In this document: positions 7,577 through 18,423 of the stretch, one piece after another
Layout: each line of letters opens with the position of its first letter
How positions within the stretch are numbered: position 1 is the stretch's first letter
NCBI RefSeq assembly: GCF_900403705.1
Contig: NZ_OUNR01000001.1
Span: 434,001 to 498,000, forward strand
Origin: Nitrospira lenta
Lineage (GTDB): Bacteria; Nitrospirota; Nitrospiria; Nitrospirales; Nitrospiraceae
DNA length: 64,000 bases
Reading direction: 5' to 3'
The notes under the pieces: generated by a model
Seen by the model: only the letters and a program-made list of their open reading frames with translations
Databases searched by the model: none
What the model was told of the DNA's origin: nothing
Translations under genes and position numbers: made by a program

Positions 7577-9916
7577 CTATCCGGCCTCACGATAGCCACA
7601 TTCTTCATTGCGGCACTGCACGCTTCGCCCCGCCTGCTTGCTGACTTTTTCAATCAGGAACGGCGCGTGGCAGGTTGGACAGGTTTTATTGATCGGACGA
7701 TCCCACAGCGCATACTCGCACTTGGGATAGTTGCCGCACGCAAAAAATGATCGTCCTTTTTTCGTGCGCTTCTGGACCAAATCTCCGCCGCAGTCCGGCT
7801 GCGGACATTTCACGCCTAGCGCGAGCGGTTTAGTGGTTTTACATTCGGGATAGGCCGAGCAAGCAATGAACTTGCCGAACCGCCCGGTCTTCACCACCAT
7901 GCCACTCCCGCACTTGTCGCACTTCTGATCGGTCGTCAGTTCAATTTTCGGGACGATCTTAATCGTGCCGTCTTCGAGCTTCTGGAAATTTTGCGTGTTC
8001 TTGCAGGGAGGATCGGCTTTATAGGCCGGACAAGCCAGGAACTTTCCGTTTCGCCCCCACTTGATCTCCATCATCTTGCCGCATTTTTCACAGGGCACAT
8101 CCGTGGGCGGCTCCACAATATCCTTCGGACCGGGAATCGTCTTCGCCCGCTCAAGTTCCTTGGTGAATGGCGTGTAAAAATCCCGTACCGCCGTGACCCA
8201 GGGCTTCGTTCCCCCTTCCACTTCGTCAAGCTGCTCCTCAAGCTGCGAGGTGAAGTCCACATTGATCAGCTCGGGGAACCCCTTCATCAAGTAATCGTGA
8301 ACGGTCTTGCCGGTTTCCGTCGGCACTAACCGGCCCTCGGTTTTCTCCACGTACTTGCGGTCTTGAATCGTGGAAATGATGGCCGCATACGTGGAAGGGC
8401 GGCCGATTCCTTTTTCTTCCAATTCCTTGATCAACAGCGCTTCATTGTAGCGGGGAGGCGGCTGAGTGAAGTGTTGCTTTGACGTCAGTCCGATCGCCGA
8501 TTCCCCCTCCTGTTGAACCAACCGCAGTTGTTCCCCTTCGGACAGAGCCGGAAGCTGGCGATCATTGTCGTCCTCCGCTTCCTGATCGGCTTTCGGCTTT
8601 TCAGTCGGCAGCTCTTTATCGACGCCTTCCATATAGACGATGGTGTGGCCGGGGAACTTGACGACCGTTCCAGTGGAACGAAAACCATACTTCACCGGCG
8701 TCCCCACCGGGGTCGAATCGATCCGAGTCACATCGAGAATAGCCGGCACCATTTGCGACGCGATGAATCGATTCCAGATCAACTTATAGAGATTGTATTG
8801 ATCCTGGTCGAGATACTGGCGAATCGACTCCGGGTCGCGGGCCGCCGAGGTGGGCCGGACGGCTTCGTGCGCTTCCTGCGCGGCCTTCTGAGTCTTATAA
8901 ATATTCGGCGTCGCCGGCAGATAGTCTGCCCCGAATCTTGCCTGAATGACTTCCCGCGCTTCGGCCATCGCTTCATTGGAAATGCGCGGCGAGTCGGTTC
9001 TCATATAGGTAATCAAACCGGTGGCTCCCTCAGCCCCAATCTCCATACCTTCGTAGAGCTGCTGCGCGAGGGTCATGGTCTTCTTAGGCGAGAAGTGCAG
9101 CTTTCTGGAGGCTTCCTGCTGGAGACGGCTGGTGATGAACGGCGCAACCGGGTTCCGCTTCTTCTCACGACGTTCGATGGATTCGACAACAAAGGCTTTC
9201 CCTTGAATATGCTCGACCACACGCGCCGCTTGTTCGCCGTTCTCGATCGACGCGGCTTCACCATTGATACTATGGAGCTTGGCTTCGAATGAGGGTGGAT
9301 TGGTGCCGGACAACAACGCGACGATCGACCAATACTCTTCGGTCCTGAAGGCCTCCCGCTCCGCTTCGCGTTCGCAAATCAACCGCATGGCGACCGACTG
9401 CACGCGCCCCATACTGAGTCCGCGCCGAACCTTGGTCCACAAGAGCTGACTACCTTGATACCCGACGATGCGATCCAGAATACGGCGGGCCTGCTGCGCG
9501 TTGACCAGATTCATGTCGATTTCACCGGGCGACTCCAGCGCCCGCTTAACCGCCGTCTTGGTGATCTCGTTGAACAAGACGCGAAAGATCTTTCCGCCTT
9601 GTTTCTTTTTGGACTTGCCGAGCAACTCCTGCTCCAGATGCCAGGCAATCGCCTCCCCTTCGCGATCGGGGTCGGGCGCCAGATAAATCTTGTCGGCCTC
9701 TTCGGCTTTCTTTTTGATATCGGCCAACACTTTGGCCTTGCCCTTGATGGTGACGTACTGCGGCTCAAAATCATGTTCGAGATCGACGCCCAACTTACTC
9801 GTCGGAAGATCTTTGATATGGCCGACCGAGGCCATCACGGTGTATCCGCGGCCCAGATATTTCGTAATCGTTCTCGCCTTGGTCGGCGACTCAACGATGA
9901 TCAACGATTTCGCCAT
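7577..9916 (-). CDS. topA: DNA topoisomerase I
   Basis: A 779-residue type IA topoisomerase that relaxes negative supercoils. It starts with the Toprim domain (SLIIVESPTKARTI; acidic DPDREGEA near residue 120). The catalytic Tyr is at about residue 304 in GLITYMRTDSPRIS. The core ends near residue 590, and four C4-type zinc motifs follow (CEKCGK, CDKCGS, CPQPDCGG, CPTCHA, each closed by a second Cys pair), which help hold single-stranded DNA. The ATG has GGAG six bases upstream. It lies 85 bp downstream of dprA on the same strand, a common pairing (dprA-topA) in many bacteria. Confidence 0.97.
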   Translation of the reverse strand: MAKSLIIVESPTKARTITKYLGRGYTVMASVGHIKDLPTSKLGVDLEHDFEPQYVTIKGKAKVLADIKKKAEEADKIYLAPDPDREGEAIAWHLEQELLGKSKKKQGGKIFRVLFNEITKTAVKRALESPGEIDMNLVNAQQARRILDRIVGYQGSQLLWTKVRRGLSMGRVQSVAMRLICEREAEREAFRTEEYWSIVALLSGTNPPSFEAKLHSINGEAASIENGEQAARVVEHIQGKAFVVESIERREKKRNPVAPFITSRLQQEASRKLHFSPKKTMTLAQQLYEGMEIGAEGATGLITYMRTDSPRISNEAMAEAREVIQARFGADYLPATPNIYKTQKAAQEAHEAVRPTSAARDPESIRQYLDQDQYNLYKLIWNRFIASQMVPAILDVTRIDSTPVGTPVKYGFRSTGTVVKFPGHTIVYMEGVDKELPTEKPKADQEAEDDNDRQLPALSEGEQLRLVQQEGESAIGLTSKQHFTQPPPRYNEALLIKELEEKGIGRPSTYAAIISTIQDRKYVEKTEGRLVPTETGKTVHDYLMKGFPELINVDFTSQLEEQLDEVEGGTKPWVTAVRDFYTPFTKELERAKTIPGPKDIVEPPTDVPCEKCGKMMEIKWGRNGKFLACPAYKADPPCKNTQNFQKLEDGTIKIVPKIELTTDQKCDKCGSGMVVKTGRFGKFIACSAYPECKTTKPLALGVKCPQPDCGGDLVQKRTKKGRSFFACGNYPKCEYALWDRPINKTCPTCHAPFLIEKVSKQAGRSVQCRNEECGYREAG

Positions 9917-10001
9917 AACATCTCCGTATTCAGCGCACGCGTTGTCCCATCACGTACCAAACTTTTCGACATCCTGCAACTGGAATGCACTCGGCCACGG
10001 A

Positions 10002-11120
10002 TCAGCGACGCAGGTATTGCGGACCAGGCAGCTGCCGGACAAAGCCGCGGAGCTCCAGCGCCAGCATGGTCGCAGCGACCGTCGCGGCACTGAGTCCGGT
10101 CCGTTCAATCACGACGTCAACGGATTGCGCGACAGGAGAAAGAACCTCATAGATCCGCTGTTCCTCCGGCCCTAATTCGCCACGCACCGATGCACCCGTC
10201 ACTCCGCTCACCATACGGACACGGACAGCGGGCTCCACTTGCGGCAACAACTCCTCTATCATATCCGCCGCACACTCGATCAATCTGGCCCCTTGCTTGA
10301 TCAATCCATTCGACCCGCGGCACCGTGCTTCTTTGACAGACCCCGGAAGGGCAAACACTTCGCGCCCCTGCTCCAACGCCAATTTGGCAGTGATGAGCGA
10401 TCCGCTGTTCATCGCCGCCTCCGCCACGAGCACCCCGACGGATAACCCGCTGATGATCCGATTCCGTCTCGGGAAATGATGGCTCTGCGGCGGCGATCCT
10501 ACGGGAAGTTCCGCCAGCACCGCTCCCTGTGCCTCAATCTGTCTGCGCAACTGATCATGTTCAGGTGGATAAGTTTGATCCACTCCGCAGCCGAGGACGG
10601 CAATCGTGCGCCCCTGTCCGGCCAGCGCGCCACGATGAGCCGCAGCATCGATCCCCCGCGCCATCCCGCTGACAATAGTCCAGCCCCCTCGCGCTAACTC
10701 CTGAGCAATTTCTTCCGTAAGGGCCTTCCCGGCAGAGGTGGCCGATCGCCCACCGACGATCGCCAGCGCTGCCCCATCTTGTTCATGCAGCGCACCCGTG
10801 TAATACAACAAGGGCGGCGGATCGGGAATGGCCTTCAGGCGCTTCGGATACAAGGGATCGGTCAGCGTGACGACCTGAATAGCAAGCCGTTCGACCAGCG
10901 TCACTTGACGATCGATGAGATGACGAATCCTGAGATCCGCACCTCGCCTGATCGCCTCAGCGAGTTCCGCGCTGCACCCGATCCGCCTCAAGTCCCCCGA
11001 CGGAGCCGCCAACGCGCCGGCCGGAGTCCCGAAGGCCTGCACCAATTTCAGGGCGGTGCGGTCACCCACTCCATCGATCGATTGCAGAAGAAGCCAGGAT
11101 GTGAGCTGAGTGGAGTCCAT
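10002..11120 (-). CDS. dprA: DNA-processing protein DprA
   Basis: A 372-residue protein. Domains: an N-terminal helix-hairpin-helix/SAM-like region (LLLQSIDGVGDRTALKL), the Rossmann-like DprA core (AIVGGRSATSAG, IVSGMARGIDAAAH, AVLGCGVDQTYPPEH, FPRRNRIISGLS) and a C-terminal winged-helix domain (about 305-372). DprA binds incoming single-stranded DNA and loads RecA during natural transformation. In many non-competent lineages it is kept with a less clear role. The gene follows rng by 117 bp and precedes topA. That spacer contains the GC-rich hairpin GGCCTG-accg-CAGGCC (around 11170) without a T tract. Confidence 0.95.
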   Translation of the reverse strand: MDSTQLTSWLLLQSIDGVGDRTALKLVQAFGTPAGALAAPSGDLRRIGCSAELAEAIRRGADLRIRHLIDRQVTLVERLAIQVVTLTDPLYPKRLKAIPDPPPLLYYTGALHEQDGAALAIVGGRSATSAGKALTEEIAQELARGGWTIVSGMARGIDAAAHRGALAGQGRTIAVLGCGVDQTYPPEHDQLRRQIEAQGAVLAELPVGSPPQSHHFPRRNRIISGLSVGVLVAEAAMNSGSLITAKLALEQGREVFALPGSVKEARCRGSNGLIKQGARLIECAADMIEELLPQVEPAVRVRMVSGVTGASVRGELGPEEQRIYEVLSPVAQSVDVVIERTGLSAATVAATMLALELRGFVRQLPGPQYLRR

Positions 11121-11237
11121 GCGACAGACCTGCGCAGGAGGGCAATCTGTAACCGTGACATATACGCGGCCTGACCGCAGGCCTTCCTGGCCTCGCGATC
11201 AGGCAAGAAACACATGGGACACAGACGACCGTGCGAT

Positions 11238-12752
11238 CTACAGCGTCACGAGGTCATACTGCTCAAGATGTAACTGATGGTCCGGTGTCACGATGATCTT
11301 CGCCGAACACTCGCGCTCCAGCATTTCGAGACCTTGGCGTTCTTCATCCTGGAGCAGCCCCGCAACGCTGGGATGCGCCCCGATGACGATCCGCTGACTC
11401 TCCCCCGATTCGCCGATCTTTCGAATCTCCCTGAAAATTTCGTAGGCGACCGTCGTCGGAGACTTGGTGTACCCTCGGCCTTCGCAGTAGTGGCACGGCT
11501 CGGACAAAGACCGCAGCAGGTCTTCGCGGACACGCTCCCGGGAAATTTCAATCAGTCCGAGGTCCGAAATCCTTGAGATTCGAGTCCGCGCTTTATCCGA
11601 CGCCATGGCGTCCACCAGCGCGTGATAGACCTTGTCCCGATTTTTCTCCCGTTCCATGTCGATAAAGTCGACGATGATGATGCCGCCGATCCCGCGCAAC
11701 TTCATCTGGTACGCCACTTCCTTGGCCGCTTCAAGATTATTGCGGAGAATCGTTTCTTCCTGATCCCGCTTACCGACAAATCGCCCCGTATTGACGTCGA
11801 TGACCGTCATGGCTTCGGTGTGATCGATCACCAAGTGGCCGCCGGATTTCAGCCAGACCCTCCGGCTCGTCGCGCGGGTGATCTCTTGCTCGATACCAAG
11901 GTGATCGAAGAGGCTTTCATCTTTGTCATAGAAATGAATGCGGGAGGTCTGCTCCGGAGAGAACCGCTGCACGAAGTCCCGCACAGCCTCATACTCCTGG
12001 CGCGAATCGATCCATAGGCGATCCACCTTCTTCCCGAACAGATCGCGCACCACGCGAAAGCTGAGGCTCAAATCCGTATGCAGCAACGCCGGCGCGCTCA
12101 GCTTTTCCCGGTTGGTCAAAATGTCCTGCCACAGCACATGCAAGAAATCCACGTCGGATTTCAATTCGTCTTCCTTGACGCCTTCGCTCACCGTGCGCAC
12201 GATGTACCCGCACCCTGGGCGGCGCACCCGGCGCATAATGTCTTTCAAGCGGGCGCGCTCCTCGTCCTTCGCAATCCGGCGAGACACGCCGATGTGCTCG
12301 ACATTCGGCATAAAGACCAGATAGCGGCCGGGGAGCGACACATAAGTCGTCACGCGCGGCCCCTTCGTCCCGATGGGGCCTTTTGAGATCTGTACCATCA
12401 ACTCCTGCCCCTCGGTCAGCAGTTGCTCGATGGGCTTGGCACTCTGGCGTTTCGGCCGAAGCATGTCCGCATCTTTATCATCATCGTCGTCGGTCGCATC
12501 CACCAGCGTATCGCCCGGCTCCGCTTCTTCCGAGAGGTCGGACACGTGCATGAACGCCGCTTTCTCCAAACCAATATCCACAAACGCCGCTTGCATGCCC
12601 GGCAGCACCTTCGCGACCTTGCCCTTGTACACGTTCCCGACGAAATCCTTATGTTTGGCCCGGTCGCCGAATAAATCCGTGACCACACCGCCATCCAACA
12701 CCGCCACACGGGTTTCTTCCCGTGCGACCGAAATCGCAATCTCAATTCCCAT
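11238..12752 (-). CDS. rng: Ribonuclease G/E family endoribonuclease
   Basis: A 504-residue protein, close to RNase G length (489 in E. coli) and far shorter than RNase E. The N-terminal S1 domain (about 35-130) carries an acidic insert (TDDDDDKDAD). The catalytic core has the magnesium-binding Asp residues in VIDVNTGRFVGK and IIIVDFIDM, and a Zn-link CHYCEGRGY holds the dimer. It processes 5' ends of rRNA and degrades mRNA in the cytoplasm. Upstream in-frame codons exist (12773), but the ATG at 12752 has AAAGGAG at good distance and starts the conserved IEIAISVAREETR. It lies between rodA and dprA on the same strand. Confidence 0.93.
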   Translation of the reverse strand: MGIEIAISVAREETRVAVLDGGVVTDLFGDRAKHKDFVGNVYKGKVAKVLPGMQAAFVDIGLEKAAFMHVSDLSEEAEPGDTLVDATDDDDDKDADMLRPKRQSAKPIEQLLTEGQELMVQISKGPIGTKGPRVTTYVSLPGRYLVFMPNVEHIGVSRRIAKDEERARLKDIMRRVRRPGCGYIVRTVSEGVKEDELKSDVDFLHVLWQDILTNREKLSAPALLHTDLSLSFRVVRDLFGKKVDRLWIDSRQEYEAVRDFVQRFSPEQTSRIHFYDKDESLFDHLGIEQEITRATSRRVWLKSGGHLVIDHTEAMTVIDVNTGRFVGKRDQEETILRNNLEAAKEVAYQMKLRGIGGIIIVDFIDMEREKNRDKVYHALVDAMASDKARTRISRISDLGLIEISRERVREDLLRSLSEPCHYCEGRGYTKSPTTVAYEIFREIRKIGESGESQRIVIGAHPSVAGLLQDEERQGLEMLERECSAKIIVTPDHQLHLEQYDLVTL

Positions 12753-12916
12753 AACTACTCCTTTAGTCTGCAAGCCCTAGAACGACGCAATGGGCGACAG
12801 ACGCAGGCACAACGCCCAGGTCCGTCACATCCACCATCCGCGTCACATTCCAGCGACTCAATCCCACGCCTCACAACACTCCACTCATTCACACCGCTCA
12901 ACACTCGTGTCTCCGC

Positions 12917-14038
12917 TCAATAGAACAAACTCAGCCGTCTCCGTTTGACGTTCAGCAACAATCCCAACGACGCCATGGTCATGATCGTCGCGCTGCCTCC
13001 GTAGCTCATCAAGGGCAGCGGAATTCCGACGATCGGGAACATCCCGGCCGTCATCCCGATATTCACCACGACGCAAAAGCACAACATGGCGACAATACCG
13101 GCAGCCAGGAGCGCGCCCAATTGATCTTTCGCCTTCGATGCAATCTCCAGAGAGAGCCAGATCAGTGCGACAAACAGCACCAACAATAGCAACACTCCCA
13201 AGAATCCCCATTCTTCCGCATAGACGGCAAACACAAAGTCTGTATGGCCCTCCGGAAGGAACTTCAGCTGGCTTTGCGTCCCTCCGTAGAGGCCCTTGCC
13301 CATCAGCTCGCCGGATCCGATCGCAATTCTAGACTGTAGGGCATGATAACCCTTTCCTCCCGGATCGTATTCCGGGTCGACGAAGGCCATAATGCGCTGT
13401 CGTTGATAATCATGCAAGGACCCCCAGACCCCTTCCCAGGCAAATGGGAACAGCATGACGATCAGGAGGAGAATGACGCCCAAGGCCTTTGAGCGCACGC
13501 CGACCATTAACAGCATGGCGGCATACACGGCCACGAAACTCAATCCGCTGCCTAAGTCGGGCTGTTTCAGGATCAAGACCAGACCGGGAAACATCAGCAT
13601 GCCCGGCATAATCACCCGCTGCAACCACCCCACCCGAGGCGCCTTCGAATAGTAATGCGCCAACACGAGGATCAAGACCAGCTTGGCGAATTCGGAGGGC
13701 TGCACGCCAAACGGACCGAGCGAAATCCAGCGCTGCGCGCCTTTGCTGGTGCGCCCATCGACCAGCACAAATGCCAGCATGAGCAACACGACCCCGTAGA
13801 GCGGGTAGGCCAGCCGTGCGATGCGATGATAATCGGACACCAACATGAACACGAAAGCCGCACTGCCCATGAGAATCCAGGCCATCTGCTTGACGTAGTA
13901 GGGCGCAAGGCCCGCCTGCTGGCTGTGCGTCACGCTGTGGATCGACAGAACGCCGATCCCCAGGATAGAGAATACTAATGCCAAAAACCGATAGTCGAAA
14001 CTATCGAGCCCCCGGCTGTCGGTCAGACGATCAATCAT
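12917..14038 (-). CDS. rodA: Rod-shape SEDS peptidoglycan polymerase RodA
   Basis: A 373-residue integral membrane protein with about ten hydrophobic helices and SEDS-family motifs (SIHSVTHSQ, GPFGVQPSEFAKL, IALKQPDLGS-like LILKQPDLGSGLSF, GIPLPLMSYGGS near the end). RodA polymerises lipid II into glycan strands of the side wall together with PBP2. It is the last gene of the mre-mrd cluster, 33 bp after mrdA (PBP2). This pairing is the standard elongasome arrangement and implies a rod or helical cell shape, in line with Nitrospira morphology. Confidence 0.95.
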   Translation of the reverse strand: MIDRLTDSRGLDSFDYRFLALVFSILGIGVLSIHSVTHSQQAGLAPYYVKQMAWILMGSAAFVFMLVSDYHRIARLAYPLYGVVLLMLAFVLVDGRTSKGAQRWISLGPFGVQPSEFAKLVLILVLAHYYSKAPRVGWLQRVIMPGMLMFPGLVLILKQPDLGSGLSFVAVYAAMLLMVGVRSKALGVILLLIVMLFPFAWEGVWGSLHDYQRQRIMAFVDPEYDPGGKGYHALQSRIAIGSGELMGKGLYGGTQSQLKFLPEGHTDFVFAVYAEEWGFLGVLLLLVLFVALIWLSLEIASKAKDQLGALLAAGIVAMLCFCVVVNIGMTAGMFPIVGIPLPLMSYGGSATIMTMASLGLLLNVKRRRLSLFY

Positions 14039-14071
14039 AAAAACTCACACACACCACCCATGGCGCCACGG

Positions 14072-15913
14072 TCACTGCGCTGGCGGGACAACCGCCGGCT
14101 CCTGCGCACTCAGCTTCATATAGGTCTCAATCACTTCTTTGGCCAGCGGCGCCGCCGCCGACCCACCGTGTCCCATATGCTCGGCCAACACCGCCACGGC
14201 AATCTTCGGAGCCTCGACCGGCGCAAACGCCACGAACCACGCATGATCACGAAACTTTTTGGGAATGTCTTTCTCCGCCCTCTTCTCTTTTCCCAGCGCC
14301 GCGACTTGCGCCGTCCCGGTTTTCCCCCCGATCGTCACGATCGAAGATTTTGCGCGAGTCGCCGTCCCTTCCGTCACCACCGCGGCCAATGCTTCTTTGA
14401 TGATCCGAAACGTCTCCGGTTTGGCATGCGCCTTCCCCCGCGCAACCGCCGGCATCTCCTGTAAATTTCCAGTCGTGCGATCCATAATCGCCTGCACCAG
14501 ACGCGGACGATAGCTCACGCCATCGTTGGCCACCGTGCCGATCATGCTGGCCATCTGCAAGGGCGTCACCGTGACATACCCCTGTCCGATCGCGGCAGAA
14601 ATCGTTTCACCTGGCAGCCAGGCTTCTTTCTTCACCTTCAGTTTCCAAGCCGTGGAAGGAATCGACCCCACTCGCTCGGAAGGCAATTCAATGCCGGTCT
14701 CACGACCGAGGCCGAAGTCCTTGGCATACTCCGACATCGTATCGATCCCCATCCGCTGCCCGATGGTGTAAAAGTACACGTCGCAAGACTGGATAAGCGC
14801 CTTGTGAAGGTCGACATACCCATGACCGGTCGCTTTCCAATCGTGATAAATACGCTTGCCGAATTGGTACCCGCCCGTGCAGAGCACGGAACTCGACGGC
14901 GACATGGTATTGGATTCCAGGGCCGCGACGGCCATCGGCACTTTGAAGGTGGACCCGGGAGGATACTGTCCTTGCGACGCACGATTGTTGAGCGGGCGTC
15001 TCTCATCCTGGACGATCTCCACCCACTGCTTCGGCGTGAGCTCGCGCGACATAATATTCGGATCGAATCCCGGCCGGCTCGCCATAGCCAGGACGTCGCC
15101 GCTCGTAGGATCCAGGGCGACAATCGCACCGGATTCGTCCCCCAATAAATCCTCCGCCACCTTTTGTAGCTTAATATCAATCGTGAGATAGAGATCGTTT
15201 CCGGCGAGCGGCTTATCCACCAACACCGTCCGCTTCTCGTGGCCTAAGGCATCCACTTCGACGCTTTTTTGTCCGGCCTGGCCGCGCACGTGACGATCAA
15301 ACGACTTCTCCACTCCATATTGCCCGACCACGCTGCCCTGATGGAGATCCGCGAATTCCGGCTTCTCCAATTGCTCAGGAGAAATTTCTCCGACGTACCC
15401 AAGGAGATGCGCGGCGGCCATACCGCCGGGATAGTTCCGCTGCGACTCCACCTGAATCATGACACCCGGAAGATCAAGCCGGTGGGATTCGATTACGGTG
15501 GCATCGCGCAAGGTCAACCGGTCTTTTACTTTTTTCGGCAGCATCTTACTGCCCCGCACCGCCAGTTTTTTCCGGATCATGGCCGGATCGAGTCCCAGCA
15601 AGTCCGCCAGATTCTGAATCAACCCCTCCCGATCCTTGACGTCTTCCAACGTTACGTAGAGGCTAAAGCTCGGCACGTTATTCGCGAGTAAAACCCCGTG
15701 GCGATCGTAGATCAGCCCCCTGGCCGGCTCCAGCAGCACCGAGCGGGTACGATTATTCTCCGAGAGGTCGCGGTAGTATGGGCCTTCACGAATCTGCAAA
15801 TGCCACAACCGGACCGCCAGGAGCCCGACGACCAGGAGCAGTCCCACACGCAGCAGCATGAGCCGCCGCTGTAACTCTCCGAGTTCAGACTCATGGGTAC
15901 TACTGGTCGCCAC
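14072..15913 (-). CDS. mrdA: Penicillin-binding protein 2, elongasome transpeptidase
   Basis: A 613-residue class B PBP. One N-terminal transmembrane helix (about 22-40) is followed by the pedestal/dimerisation region (about 55-230) and the transpeptidase domain. Active-site motifs are STFK (Ser near residue 320, in PGSTFKVP), SCD in SCDVYFY, and KTG in GGKTGTAQV (about 531). It cross-links side-wall peptidoglycan in the periplasm and works with RodA, encoded immediately downstream. The gene starts 8 bp after mreD. A short C-terminal Pro/Ala tail follows the conserved domain. Confidence 0.95.
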   Translation of the reverse strand: MATSSTHESELGELQRRLMLLRVGLLLVVGLLAVRLWHLQIREGPYYRDLSENNRTRSVLLEPARGLIYDRHGVLLANNVPSFSLYVTLEDVKDREGLIQNLADLLGLDPAMIRKKLAVRGSKMLPKKVKDRLTLRDATVIESHRLDLPGVMIQVESQRNYPGGMAAAHLLGYVGEISPEQLEKPEFADLHQGSVVGQYGVEKSFDRHVRGQAGQKSVEVDALGHEKRTVLVDKPLAGNDLYLTIDIKLQKVAEDLLGDESGAIVALDPTSGDVLAMASRPGFDPNIMSRELTPKQWVEIVQDERRPLNNRASQGQYPPGSTFKVPMAVAALESNTMSPSSSVLCTGGYQFGKRIYHDWKATGHGYVDLHKALIQSCDVYFYTIGQRMGIDTMSEYAKDFGLGRETGIELPSERVGSIPSTAWKLKVKKEAWLPGETISAAIGQGYVTVTPLQMASMIGTVANDGVSYRPRLVQAIMDRTTGNLQEMPAVARGKAHAKPETFRIIKEALAAVVTEGTATRAKSSIVTIGGKTGTAQVAALGKEKRAEKDIPKKFRDHAWFVAFAPVEAPKIAVAVLAEHMGHGGSAAAPLAKEVIETYMKLSAQEPAVVPPAQ

Positions 15914-15921
15914 GATAACTC

Positions 15922-16422
15922 CTAGAACTCTCGCCCCTCTGCCAGCCGGTCAAGATTCAACCGGCTCCAGATCAGCCAATAACACAGTCCTCCGACCACC
16001 GCATCGAAACAGGCTTGCGGCATGAGGATCGTCCGAATCATCCACCAAACATCCTGCTGATCATTCGGTTTGAGCGACCAGATGATCATCAGACTCGACA
16101 AGGTAGACGCGACAACAAGGCCGCTGACCAACACCAACGGATTGATCTGGGCTACCTGGCGACCGACCAGTCCGGCAAGAAATCCCACCGTCCCCTTGGT
16201 CACCATACTTGTCGCAAGGTCGGTGGCGGAAAACAAACTCATGGCCCATCCTACGAAGAGCCCGACGATCAACCCTTCCAATTCACCAGACAGGAGACCG
16301 ATAAAGCAGACCGCCACAAGACCGAGATCCGGTTTGACACCCCACACACTGAGGTACGGAAGCACCGTGGCGTGCACCGCCACCAGGACAGCGACGGCAC
16401 AGGCATACACGACAATCTTCAC
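15922..16422 (-). CDS. mreD: Rod-shape determining protein MreD
   Basis: A 166-residue, very hydrophobic protein with about five transmembrane helices, the normal size for MreD. Recognisable pieces are LPYLSVWGVKPDLGLVAVCF and GLLSGELEGLIVGLFVGW, typical of the MreD/ECF-S-like fold. It links MreC and the cytoplasmic MreB filament to the RodA-PBP2 synthase in the inner membrane. Its start overlaps the mreC stop by four bases (ATGA), so translation is coupled. Identity rests on gene order as much as on sequence, since MreD is poorly conserved. Confidence 0.88.
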   Translation of the reverse strand: MKIVVYACAVAVLVAVHATVLPYLSVWGVKPDLGLVAVCFIGLLSGELEGLIVGLFVGWAMSLFSATDLATSMVTKGTVGFLAGLVGRQVAQINPLVLVSGLVVASTLSSLMIIWSLKPNDQQDVWWMIRTILMPQACFDAVVGGLCYWLIWSRLNLDRLAEGREF

Positions 16423-17297
16423 GGTTTGGCTTTCGGAAGAAGCGCATCGCTCTTTCCGTCCTCGCCGGGTATATAGGGAGACTGAATAACCAAAACTTCT
16501 TCGACTCGATTCACATCAACTTCAGGGCGCAATTCAGCGGATTGGAACAACGCGCCTTCCTCTTTGCCGATCGTGGTGATAGTGCCGATGGCAAGTCCGC
16601 GGGGAAAGCCCCCGACGAGTCCGGAGGTCACCACGCGATCACCGGCGCGAACATTCGAGAGCAGCGGAATATACTTGAGCCGAGCCAGACCGGGGGTCGT
16701 TCCTTCGACAATGCCTTCATCTCGCGTCCGCTGAATCAGCCCGGCAATGGCATTGTTGGGATCGGACACCAAGAGCACAACCGCGGTCGCCATCGTCGTC
16801 TTCACTACTCGTCCGACGACGCCGGCGGACGTGACCACACCCATGTCTGCCTGGATGCCGTCGGTGCTTCCCTTGTTCAGGAGAATGGTTCGATACCAAT
16901 TGCCCGTATCCCGGCCGATGACCTGCGCCGCAATCATCGTCGGGAGAGCTTGCGCCTTGAACTCAAGCAACGCCGTCAACCGGTCCGTCGCCGATGCGGC
17001 CTCGCGCAGTTGACTATTTTGCCCCTGCAACAGCTCGAGCTCTTTGCGCAGTTGCCGATTCTCTTCGTCTACGTCCTGCAGGGCCACGTAATGGCTCCAG
17101 GTCTCTCCGATCCCGCCTTCCACCGAGGCGACGAGACGGATCGGCCAGCTGAGCACCCACCCGACCGGACCGCCGATTTCCTGGAAGAGCGCCTGAAGCT
17201 GGTGCGGCAGCAGGAAAAACCCGAGAAGCACGGAGAGCAACACCCCGAGGGCAAGACGCCGGGCGCCGTATGATGAACGAAAGTTGGCCATCCGCAT
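16419..17297 (-). CDS. mreC: Rod-shape determining protein MreC
   Basis: A 292-residue bitopic protein. It has a short cytoplasmic N-terminus, a transmembrane helix (about 15-33, LALGVLLSVLLGFFLLP), a coiled coil (about 72-100, DVDEENRQLRKELELLQGQ) and a periplasmic beta-rich MreC domain (about 120-270; VIGRDTGNWYRTILLNKG, GVVGRVV, GDRVVTSGL). MreC dimers or filaments activate PBP2. The gene is 15 bp downstream of mreB and overlaps mreD. The C-terminal ~20 residues are charged and unlikely to be part of the fold. Confidence 0.95.
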   Translation of the reverse strand: MRMANFRSSYGARRLALGVLLSVLLGFFLLPHQLQALFQEIGGPVGWVLSWPIRLVASVEGGIGETWSHYVALQDVDEENRQLRKELELLQGQNSQLREAASATDRLTALLEFKAQALPTMIAAQVIGRDTGNWYRTILLNKGSTDGIQADMGVVTSAGVVGRVVKTTMATAVVLLVSDPNNAIAGLIQRTRDEGIVEGTTPGLARLKYIPLLSNVRAGDRVVTSGLVGGFPRGLAIGTITTIGKEEGALFQSAELRPEVDVNRVEEVLVIQSPYIPGEDGKSDALLPKAKP

Positions 17298-17312
17298 GGG
17301 GAGGAAGGAACC

Positions 17313-18377
<1,065 letters not shown>

Positions 18378-18423
18378 TCATGAACTCGCTACGCGCTGCG
18401 CGAGTCCCTCGCTATTCATAAAT

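Noticed and set aside
8513-9292. Long open frame (259 codons) on the plus strand inside topA
   Set aside because: Antisense to a fully conserved topA; the translated sequence is Arg/Gly/Leu filler without motif, as expected for mirror frames in GC-rich coding DNA.
11160-11205. GC-rich hairpin GGCCTG-accg-CAGGCC between rng and dprA
   Set aside because: No T tract on either side, so not called a terminator; may be chance in GC-rich DNA.
16542-17273. 243-codon plus-strand frame opposite mreC
   Set aside because: Shadow of a conserved gene with no start signal or motif.
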